Shown: positions 22,431 through 32,302 of the stretch, piece by piece | Numbering within the stretch: position 1 is the first letter of the stretch | How the letters are laid out: every line of letters starts with the position of its first letter | Source of the DNA: Medicago truncatula | Taxonomy: Eukaryota > Streptophyta > Magnoliopsida > Fabales > Fabaceae | Length of the DNA: 64,000 bases | Reading direction: 5' to 3' | Assembly: GCF_003473485.1 (NCBI RefSeq) | Contig: NC_053045.1 | Location: 41,520,494-41,584,493, forward strand | Translations under genes and position numbers: made by a program | Notes under the pieces: model-generated | Database searches by the model: none | What the model saw: the letters and a program-made list of their open reading frames with translations, nothing else | What the model was told of the DNA's origin: nothing

Positions 22431-23819
22431 TGAGTACTTTATCATGCATGTTATTTAATTAATCTCTATAATTTACGTGAACATAACTGATAACTGATGT
22501 AAGTAAAGAAAGTAAATTACACAGACACATGAAATTGAAACAGATATCTTTTTAGTTAAGTTAGAAAATCCATCCTAGTCTCTTTGAATGAATATCCATT
22601 ATTGGTTCCTAGGACTCTTTATTTGATATCCTTGGTTATAACTGTCAGTAATAAAGTTCACTTATTAGCTAATTAATCACCGTTAAACTAGTAGGAAGTT
22701 ATGATAGTAATTTTGTAACCATCAGTTGTGGATTGAGATTCTCTGATTAAGCTTAGTTAAATAGTAATTAAGCTTACTCAAGTGGTAGGAGATGGTATTA
22801 TATCAGTTTCTTTGCAAGGTATTTGTTAGTTGTCCCTTATAAATCGAGTTTCTGCCAGGTTATTCAATTGGATAAGGATTTTTAATCTTAAAGTCACAAT
22901 TACTCGTAATCTGATCAAAATTAATCCCATAAGTTTCACAAGGTCTTGCATTTAGCAACTCAGATTCCCAGCGGCCAATGTTTTGACGCATATATTCAGA
23001 AATTTATGACAACCATGATTGTTGGATTGAGATCAAACGATTCATATTTTAAACTCGGTGTTTTTAAATAAAAACAAAACAAATTTTGTATTGAAATGTT
23101 AATGTAGACCGTCTGATATCAATACAACGACCACAATTGTTGAGCGTGTGAATGCGACAAATTTTGACCGTAAGTTGTCGCATCACTGTATATGGTTTTG
23201 TTGCATGTCGACTATGACTCCTAACTGATAACCAAAATTGACTAACGTGTGTAACATAAGTTATGGAAACGAACAATCACTTTAGTCCCCGATGTTAAGA
23301 TACTAGCAACGGTATATTCCAAAATACTACAATTTGTTGTTTTGTTATGTTTAAATCATCGTTATTCATATAGTTGCTCAATTGAACATGATAATTTGAA
23401 TGAATTCATGTTATTACATTACTCAAACACACATGCTTGATCAAGACAAGAGTCAATAAACAAGGGAAACATGGTTGAATAAGGGATATAAGAAGAACAT
23501 GGTAATCAAATTGTACTTTCAGAACAACAGATGCTGTTCAAATCAGGTACCAAAGAAGCAAACAAATTCAAAATGTATCTAAACAATACTTTTCAAAGAA
23601 GAACAGTTAAACTGGGCGGGATATTCATCACTAAAGTAGACTCTCAAGATCGCACCTATTGTGTGAAAAAAAATAAAAATACACCAAGTATATACATGAA
23701 GAACTCAGTAATGTTGAGCAGCCTGACAAAATAACCTAAAAATTTAGCTAAAATTCAACATGACTTGTAATCGCAAAAGTTTATCCCTTTACTGAGATTT
23801 TGTCCACACGGATCCATGT
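22431..23819. other. Gene-free AT-rich stretch
   Basis: No recognised coding or repeat signal. Open frames up to 70 codons on both strands show no domain. The right end, from about 23,500, probably includes the 3' UTR of the thioredoxin gene. Confidence 0.5.
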
Positions 23820-26582
23820 TTAAGACTTGAGCATCCTCTCAATTGCAGTCACATAAAATTCCTTTGGCATGGTACCAACTACAGCATCACATTTTTTGCC
23901 ATTTTTAAACAATACAACCACCGGTACTGCCTTAATTCCATATTCTTCAGCAATTTGCATATCGGCGTCTGTGTTTAGTACAAAGCACTTGAGTCTTCCA
24001 GCATACTCTGTTGCAATCTCGTCAATAACTCGGTGTACCATCTTGCATGGACCACACCAATTTGCATAGAACTCAACAAGGACTGGAGTTTCACTTTTCA
24101 GAATCGATTTTTCCCACAGATCTTTGTTAACTGGTGTAGCTGCCAAGTGACAAACTCAAATAAATTAAAAGGCCATCCAATGATTAAAACTATAATACAC
24201 ATTGACATTTGCAAGGTTCAAAAAACCAAAACGAGAGGACTGGCTAAAAGTAAGAAACACCGGAGAAGAAGGCACGAGCCTTGCACTGAGTGAAATGTTT
24301 CCCATAATTCCACAAGTGAGGAATATAGTTCACATAGACAGAAAAACTGTCTACTCATTAAAAAATACAAATTATTTCAGATGCCGCTTCCATGTGGTTG
24401 GCTCTAAGCCTTTGCTTTTGCGGCAGAATGGTGAAATGTTATCTCAGAACTAATGTTAGATTGCATCTTCATGATTAGATTGAAACAAGCTGAAGTTTGT
24501 AAAAGAAACATTTATACTTAAATATACATCATGGAGGTCATTATGCGTAAGCATCCAAGCCTATGCATGAAACAAAAGAACCAAAAGAAAGAGAAAAGTA
24601 GGAGGGAGAAGAGCACGAGTAAGGAAAAAAACTGAGCTTCTCCCCATGTTTTGATTTCTTCACACACAAGAATCAGTACAACAGCAACAACAATACACAA
24701 GAATCAGTACAGAAGAAAAAATATCATTGCAATACAGCTACTCAAACCAAGAATCAGTACAATGATCAACTAGGCCTTGCAACTTCCAGAAAATTATTAT
24801 TTCATTAAGCAAGAGAGAAAAAGATAAAACTGATCCTAAGGTTTACAATCATCCTAACCTATAGTTAATTAGTTAGAAGAATACATCATTGCAGTGGGTC
24901 ATATTCCGGGGTTTTAGGTTTGAGCAAAATAATTATAGGCCACAGACCATACTCTACAAGCTATTTTGGGCAAACACAATTTACAGCAATCAAGTTTTGC
25001 ATAACTCGACTTCAATTCAAATGATTAAATCTTTTACATGAATATAAATATTCATTTATGCGAACACTTTTCTGAAAGAAAAAAAAAAAACAGAGAGACA
25101 AGTAAAGGAAACCCCCAGTTCTTACTACAAACATACCACTGACCTCATAATGAATGTCCATCATCCAAAATGACAGTCTCATCACATTCATAAAATTTAC
25201 CCAATTTTTTAAGCAGAAATATTTCAAAAAAGTTGTTTGATCTTAATTCTTCAAATTATAAACAAGTACTTGAGTTCCCTCAAAAAAAAAAAAAAAAAAA
25301 GTACTCGAGTGATACAGCGTAATGACAATTAAAAGCTGTCTATGCTAAAATCACATAGCAACGTATTCCAAACACCTTATTTTAAAAAAAAAAAAACTAA
25401 CAGAAATTGGAGAATGAAATAAAGTATGAAAGTCAAACAACAAGTTTGAGTGGAAATAAAAAGGGAAAATACATAAATTAAAAGTTTTTCGGGTCATGCT
25501 AACTTGTGCCTTTAGGCCACGTATTAAGGAACTAAAAGAAAAGTTTTGTGTTAAAAAGATAAATTTTTAACTTTCAAGATATTAAATACACAATTTCCAA
25601 TTATATTTCTATATTTGGTTTCTCAGCCTCACAAGGTAGCATTTCCCAAATCTTTAAGACAATATTCATAAGCTTTTCTTAACTTATTTTCATAAGTTCT
25701 CCGATATAGCTTATAAAAACAACCTATAACATATACAAAAACGTTCAACGTTGTTTTATCTTTCGCTATAAAAATAGCTTATGCAAGCTTATACATAAGC
25801 GCTTGTGTTTAAGTGCAAATAATATATTTAACCAAACAGGTCCTAGGTCTATAATCATCCAAAAAATGGAAAGCAAGAAAGCATTACAGATGCAATTCAA
25901 GCAATCATATATTTCAAATCTATAACCTGACCACACTACCCAATAGGATACTTGGGAAAAGGAAAGATTTGCTAGAAACATGGCCACAACATGAAATGAT
26001 ATGTGAAAAACTGTTACTATAATTAGATACTCTAAAGCATTGGATCTTGAAATTTGAATGCACCCTAAAGCTATAGGCAACGGATTAGATGCAACAACAC
26101 AAACACAATCTTGATCTTGATCCTACCTCCAAATTAAACCTAATCAGTTCAAATTTCGTGTTTAACCCTTTCTGGATCAAAACAAGAAACCCCAGAACCA
26201 AAAATAGAAAATAAAACTAACCATGAATGAAAATGAGTAAAATCATGAATAAAAGATATAAACTTTCCCAGTTATTTTTTGTATAAAGTTCAATAAATCA
26301 ATTATATCACTTTCCATTTCCATAATTATAATTTATTTTCACAAAATTCGGCTAAAAATAAAAAGGTAAAGTATAGAAAAAATAATTACCTCTGATTTCT
26401 TGACGCAAAGAACGAATCTTGGGGTAAAGGAGAAGAGGGGTTTGAAGGTGAAGGGGTTTGTGGGTGATTCGGGAATGGAAGGGAAATGAGGGAAGAGGAT
26501 TGAGACGTGAAGGGGAAGAAGAGAATGTGGGTATGTGAAGGTGAGAGGAAGAAGTGAGAGAAAGGGAAGTTGAGGAAGCCAT
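23820..26582 (-). CDS. Thioredoxin m-type, TRX m3-like, plastid-targeted precursor, 170 aa
   Basis: Two coding exons, 26582-26390 and 24139-23820, joined in phase (G|CT gives Ala65) across an intron of 2250 bp. Exon 1 encodes a Ser-rich, acid-free N-terminus ([14 protein letters not shown]), a typical plastid transit peptide. Exon 2 holds the whole thioredoxin fold: [15 protein letters not shown] with the redox Cys pair at 93 and 96, the cis-Pro motif AVPVVV and the ending [13 protein letters not shown]. The MVHR...DEIA wording after the active site and the ending are closest to Arabidopsis TRX m3, recalled from memory. TRX m3 (GAT1) affects callose and plasmodesmatal transport in meristems, unlike the photosynthetic m1, m2 and m4 forms. 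An exon-2-only reading would start at a non-ATG codon, which supports the split model. Confidence 0.9.
24140..26389 (-). other. Large intron of the TRX m3-like gene
   Basis: Donor GAG|GTAATT at 26389 and acceptor TTGGCAG at 24140. The interior is AT-rich. 25650-25850 has AGCTTATA/TATAAGC palindromes and ends near AACCAAACAGGTCC, like a MITE terminus, but no matching left end was found. Poly-A/T tracts lie at about 25079-25090 and 25281-25300. No nested gene seen. Confidence 0.7.
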
Positions 26583-27793
26583 TGGTAATTGATGAGAGTG
26601 AGAGTGACGAGTGAGAAGAAGACAAATGCAAACAAAACAATGGGAAGGAACCGCACAAAACTAGCAACAAGAAGAATACTGCTCCTATTGAATGAAAATG
26701 AACCTTAAAAAAAAAAATTAGTCAACACTTAATATGTCTTCTTAATTTTATTTTAAATAAATCTTCGATTTAATCTCTAAACTAACATATCGCTATCGCT
26801 ATCTGTTTGCAAGGGTAGATAAGAAATATTCGGTAAAATAGAGGTTTTAGGCAAAAATTCATAGCGAAGATGATGCCTGACGATGAGAATGTGTTTGGAA
26901 ACACTTATTTTATATATGATTGAGATGCGTGGAACGTTTAGAATGAGACACACTTTGATTGCATTAATAAAGTGGTATTGGATTTTGGTCAACCTAAAAG
27001 CTTATACTATAACAATTTTCATCTTAACAACATTTAACATTTGATAAAGTCTGACTCCTTGAGATTATAAAATAGTTAGCGTAGGATATAATAATAAAAA
27101 GAGATGCAGGTGTGCAAACCATGAGTCGTTTAAAGTGGTTGTTGTTGGAGGTAGCGATTGGCACTTATTGGAGTGGTGATTGGTGGTGATCAGATCGATC
27201 AATTGATGCTCAACAGTGGTCGAGTTACAATGGTGGTGGTCATAGTGGTTGTTAGTAATTATTAAAGTGGTGGTTGGAGATGATCATATAAGTGGTTAAA
27301 GTGGTGGTCAAATTTGTGGCTGGAGGTGATCAAATAAGTGATTATTGGTGGTCAGAATAGTGAATATTGACGACCACGTATGGTAACATGTCAGCGTTAT
27401 AAAATATATAAACAAGAATTATGAAAAACATGTTTTATGTGGTTTTGAAACTCAAGTGAAAAGTTTTTTTTTTTTTTTTTGTGTTCACCCTCTGATTCAT
27501 ACGGGAAATTAGCTCTAGTAATTCGAAATTCAAACGAAATGTAAGTAAAGTCTGATAAAAAAAATATGATTTATTAATAAGTTAAAAAAAAATCAATTCA
27601 GCTCACTTTTACCGGAACATGCTTTATCTTCAAATTTAACTCTTAAAATCAAAAATCATCTTGAACGGTTGATAAGACACGAAATTAAAAGCAATGTGAA
27701 GGACTAAACAATGCAGCTGGGCTGGAAATCTAAAAATTTAATATAAGTAGCGTAAAATAACACGTGAAGGAATAATTTAAAAAAAAAAAAAAA
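26583..27793. other. Upstream region of the thioredoxin gene and degenerate GTGGT-rich repeat
   Basis: 26583-26950 is the presumed promoter of the minus-strand thioredoxin gene. 27117-27370 is rich in imperfect units built on GTGGTGGTTGGAGGTGATC, a degenerate minisatellite with no open frame. A T-run of 18 lies at about 27464-27480. No gene seen. Confidence 0.55.
27778..27793 (-). terminator. Pol III terminator of the second tRNA-Arg
   Basis: An oligo-T run (minus strand) starting within a few bases of the tRNA discriminator base. Confidence 0.65.
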
Positions 27794-27866
27794 CACACCC
27801 GGTGGGACTCGAACCCACAATCGCTTGATTAGAAGTCAAACGCCTTATCCATTAGGCCACGGGTGC
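27794..27866 (-). tRNA. tRNA-Arg (anticodon UCU), second copy
   Basis: The same 73-nt cloverleaf as at 22048-22120, with an acceptor stem GCACCCG/CGGGTGT. The only differences are at positions 3 and 70, where A-U replaces G-C, so the stem stays paired. The long A-tract on the plus strand (27778-27793) gives more than ten T after the 3' end, a strong Pol III terminator. Confidence 0.95.
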
Positions 27867-27979
27867 TGTTTCATGACAACCAAGCATGTGAAAATTATAT
27901 AAAATTAAATAGGCAAACTTCAGGCATCAATTCTATCATAATTTTACTACTTATGGATATGTTATTTTTTAGGGGACTT

Positions 27980-28040
27980 TATATATATATATGTTATGTT
28001 CTCTCAAAAAAAAAAAATATATATATATATATATATGTTA
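27980..28040. repeat. (TA)n microsatellite, duplicated
   Basis: Two (AT)n tracts, at about 27980-27991 and 28018-28036, each followed by GTTATGTT and separated by CTCTCAAAAAAAAAAA. The pattern suggests a local slippage duplication. Confidence 0.75.
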
Positions 28041-28357
28041 TGTTACTCGTTGTCTCGTATACATATATAGGTCCAATGCTTAAACAAAAGTCAAAAGAAA
28101 CAAAATTTTGGAGTAAATGCAATGTGTTTAGCAAGAAGCATTTTTATTATAAATGTTGCAAGTTGACATGATCAGGAAGGAATTACTTCTTGTCAAAAAA
28201 AAAAAGTAAGGAATTACTTTTCACTCATTCCCTTTTACATATTTTTGTTTGTCCTGCCATTCAACCCCTCCCCCCTCTTTTCCTATGTAAACAAATCTAC
28301 ATCAGACTTTAGGCTTTAGCAACATTTAGCGCACAACAAAGTTTTAACATCACATAT

Positions 28358-31300
28358 TCACATTCTAAATACACCATATTTGGTATTTTCTGTGGCACGG
28401 TTCAAGGAAGCAGAGACACATAGACCAATCACTTTTCTTGTATCAGCTGGATCAATGATTCCATCATCCCAAAGCCTCGCCGTTGAGTAATAAGGACTTC
28501 CTTCTCTCTCATACGCCTCAACTACTTTCGCTTTGAACTTTTCCTCTTCTTCCTTGTTCCACTGTATTATAACCATGAATCCATGATATATACATTGATA
28601 CAAACAAAGACAAACCATGAATTTATCACAAGATAAAATAGCCTTGCTCCCAATAACATTACTTTTACCTGAATTCCTTGCTTTTTCTTATTGCCTTTCT
28701 CTATTTGAGACAGAACACCAGCAGCCTGATGAACATTATCAACTAATGATCAATCAAATGTTCCAAATCCAGTAATTTGTAAGGAATCATGACTTGATAG
28801 ATAAACTACCTGAGCACCACCCATCACAGATATTCTAGCATTAGGCCAAAGGAACATGAAGTTCGGACTATAGGCACGACCACACATTGCATAGTTTCCA
28901 GCACCAAAGCTTCCACCAACAATTATAGTGATTTTAGGTACCTGTAGCAGATATTTATGCGAAGCAAAAATGATCATTAATCCTTTATAAATATACTACA
29001 ATTTGTTTCATTTCTCTTCTAGTATCTTATAGTCTTCTGAATGAATTGATTTAAGTTAACAGCCTCACCGTCACTGCCCCAAAAAACACATGCAGCGGGA
29101 AAATAAAGCAATGCAAGTAACTGTAACAAATGTTATAAGTAGTGTGCTGGAATCCACTAACCTTTGCGCAAGATACAGCCATCACCATTTTTGCACCTGA
29201 CTTTGCTATGCCATTTGCCTCGGATTTTGAGCCCACCTACCAAATAGACATTGTTATAGTTTCATTTTTCATCAAACTACTAGCAGGTAGTTTTTCCAAT
29301 ATCATAACTCAAAATTGTTTATAGAAAGAACATTAAGGTTTAACAATTCTTGATTTGAGGGAATTAGACACAAACTAATTGTTAACATTTTCCTTCACCG
29401 TTCTAATCATTTCCAGACAACAACTATGACTGTAATTAGGACACACAATGATGGATGTCATTAAGTGTATTTGTTATTTACTTCAGAAAACCAATTCAAT
29501 GATGTTCTGAAATCTTCTCTGAAGTCAGAATATAATGAAGCAATACATCATAATCAGAGAAACCAAACAAAACTTTTTAATACATACCATGAATCCGGTG
29601 ATGTTCTGAAGAAAGACCAAGGGAATGTTACGTTGAGTACATAGTTCAATGAAATGGGCCCCTTTCAGAGCCGATTCATTGAATAAAATTCCATTGTTTC
29701 CAATAATTCCTACAGGCTGTCCAAAGATCTTTGCAAAACCTGTTACAAGAGTCTGCACATAGATTTCGAATAAGGATATATTTTGCATATAGGGTACCAG
29801 TATGTTGATGATTTGTGAAACATTTACAGGTTGCTGCTTATACTTGCCGTACTCCAAATATTCATTGTGAAACCCGAAAACCAACAACCGATAAAGGTCT
29901 GTCAACTCATCAAGGTACAGGCAAATATAAAAATAAAGTTCCATCGCAACACATTCACATAAATACAATGATTAAAACAGTAGAGAGTGAAGTGAATAAG
30001 CCCTCACAGTGCCATACAGTTTCTTGAATTCATCAAATTCACTTCCGTCAACAACGCGAGAAATCACTTCTCGGATATCAAACTGCTGCTTAAGATCAGT
30101 AGGGGCAATTGAACGAAGTTCATTGACATCATATAGTGGCTCTTTATACTCATAACTCGTGTTTTGCAATCCATTTGTCGAGACATCTCTCCCAGCCATA
30201 TGCAAATTCTTAACGATGTCCCTCCCAAGTGCAAGTGCGTGAAATTCATCTACAGGAAACAGAACATGTACAATGTCACTAATACAGACTAGTTTGATTA
30301 TTAGCTGTCACGTTTTCTATCCACTTAGATGTGCGAGATAGAAATTATCCACCGCGAATACCTTGAGCAAAATAGTCTGAAACACCCGATGTCTTGCAAT
30401 GCACTGCAGCACCTCCCAAATCCTCCGCAGAGACTTCTTCTCCAGTGGCAGCCTATAATGTCAATCAATTGATGTTAATTTAAGTCATAGACACGCAGAA
30501 AATACATTATCACAAACGGAGACACTGTTTAAATCTACAGAAATTTATTAGAAAAAAATATAGCCAGATAGTATCACAGAAAGGATATTGGAGCTGACCT
30601 TAACAAGAGGGGGCCCTGCTAAAAAAATAGTGCCATTTCCCTTGACCATCACACTTTCATCAGCCATAGCAGGTATATAGGCACCACCAGCAGTGCAAGA
30701 GCCTAACACCAATGCAATTTGGGGAATCCCTTGAGCAGACATTATAGCCTGATTATAGAATATTCTACCGAAATTTTCCTTATCTGGAAAGACATCAGCC
30801 TGCTTGGGAAGGAAAGCACCACCACTGTCAACAAGATACACACACGGCAATTTGCATTGAGCCGCAATCTCCTGTGCTCTGAGATGTTTCTTAACTGTAA
30901 TAGGATAATAAGTCCCTCCTTTAACAGTAGGGTCATTTGCCACGAACATACAAAGTCGGCCGTGCACTGGACCGATCCCAGTCACAACCCCACCAGAAGG
31001 CAAAGGCTCTTCATACAACTCGTGCCCTGCAAGCTTCATCATCACTCAAAAGTTCAGACCTTTCTTGAGATAAACACATAATCCATTTTTGTACTTCTCA
31101 TTTCTAATTGTCTACTTCATTCCAGTTATCAGGTTTCCACAAACCCAAATGAACGGTAAATACAAAGAGTATGTGTGGAAGTGCTTGTTTCAGTTTATCA
31201 TAAAATATAGGCACATAATTAAGTGTTTAAAAAAACCCATAAAAAGAATTTAATGTATTATAAGCTGTTTGCAGCTTATTTTAAAAGCTCCTAAGCACTT

Positions 31301-31725
31301 ATGTGTAGCAATATTTGGACAAACAAATGTTTGTTGGATTCCGTGCTTGATAGCTGAAAATAGCTTATGGACATGTAAGTGTTTTTGGGAGCTTCCCAAC
31401 TCATCTAATAGTTACTTGGGCAAGTAAATAATCTGAAATAAATCAATTGAAGGAAATGAATAAGAACCTGTGAAAGCTCAAGGAAGGAAGAACCAGGATC
31501 AAGAAGACGATCAATTCTTTCTCTGGGTAGAAGTTTATTTCTACTATTATTCCTCTTGACAGCTTCGGGTCCACCACCAGCAAGAACCTTATGAACATGA
31601 GATTGAAGTTGAGTGATCAAGTGTTCCATGGCTCCGCCATTAGGAAGGGCACCCAAACACAATTCTCTTCTTAACAATAAATTGGAGGGTATCCAACTTG
31701 ATTTTCTTCCAATTAGTTTCAACAT
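28358..31725 (-). CDS. MCCB: 3-methylcrotonyl-CoA carboxylase beta subunit, mitochondrial, 552 aa
   Basis: Non-biotinylated carboxyltransferase subunit of the mitochondrial enzyme that carboxylates 3-methylcrotonyl-CoA in leucine breakdown. Nine exons in phase: 31725-31468, 31033-30599, 30452-30362, 30249-30008, 29752-29588, 29236-29162, 28941-28810, 28725-28669, 28561-28358. Diagnostic stretches: [110 protein letters not shown] and the ending [10 protein letters not shown]. The acceptor at 31034 was chosen because it restores [11 protein letters not shown]; the more obvious CAG six bases further on breaks the frame. The N-terminus ([20 protein letters not shown]) is basic and amphipathic, as for mitochondrial import, and about 35 residues shorter than Arabidopsis MCCB as I recall it. 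The gene looks intact. Confidence 0.95.
31034..31467 (-). other. First intron of MCCB with a hairpin-rich insertion
   Basis: 31160-31400 carries several AAGCTTATT/AATAAGCTT-like inverted phrases (TTATAAGCTGTTTGCAGCTTATTTTAAAAGC), similar in style to the palindromic repeats near 13,050 and 25,700. It is probably a decayed foldback MITE. No target duplication was resolved. Confidence 0.35.
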
Positions 31726-32302
31726 GTTTTCTCTTCTATCTATGGTTCAGTGTTCACCTTTCTTCTTCTAAGTAACAATGCCGTGGAGTCATTGAACTCT
31801 GCCAGCACACATTCCAGCTAAGTATGTCTATCGGATCGGAGGGATGGTGATTATATAAATAAAATACGTTCATAAAACTCATTGGATAATTTTGCCACGT
31901 ACTTATTTGTTGTATTTTTAGAATTTCATTTCATACATACAAATTATTTTGGATAAAACAAGTTAGGTTAGGTTGTCCCATAAAAAATAAAGACAACTTT
32001 GTTGTTCTCTCTTTTTATTGGTCAAAAACAAACAATAGAGAGAGAATAAAAACATAATTAGAGTATGAAGGAGAAAGTTGTACAAAAGTTATACCAAAAT
32101 GAAGAAAAAAAAAGTTAGTTTGTAGATAAAATTGATAGCTTTTTTGGACTACTCATAACAAGTACTTCTTCAAGACCCATAAAAATATAGTTGAGAAGTA
32201 GAGACAGTGAGAGAAAATAATTTTCACTTTTCATTTCATTTCACTGCTGAAAGAAAACCATTATCCTAACCGGAACTGTGTTGTAGTAGCAGAGCAGAGT
32301 CC
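31726..32302. promoter_or_regulatory. Bidirectional promoter interval between MCCB and the DJ-1 gene
   Basis: The start codons of two divergent genes for organelle proteins are only 577 bp apart, so both promoters and 5' UTRs must fit here. A small MITE-like insertion occupies about 31970-32095, leaving roughly 240 bp on the MCCB side and 200 bp on the DJ-1 side. No specific factor site is claimed. Confidence 0.6.
31970..32095. mobile_element. MITE related to the one at 13673-13823
   Basis: Shares TTTTTATTGGTCAAAAACAA (about 32018-32037) with the 151-bp MITE at 13673. Flanking arms GACAACTTTGTTGTTCTCTC and AGAAAGTTGTACAAAAGTT form a weak inverted repeat. The ends are not sharply defined. Confidence 0.55.

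Noticed and set aside
25500-25850. MITE-like palindromes in the thioredoxin intron
   Set aside because: A plausible right terminus is present (AACCAAACAGGTCC) but no left partner could be located.
26339-26670. Three overlapping minus-strand open frames
   Set aside because: Only the frame starting at 26582 joins in phase with the thioredoxin exon and reads as a transit peptide; the other two are shadows.
27117-27370. GTGGT units considered as a CRISPR-like or regulated array
   Set aside because: Units are irregular in length and sequence with no constant repeat and spacer pattern; it is a degenerate minisatellite.
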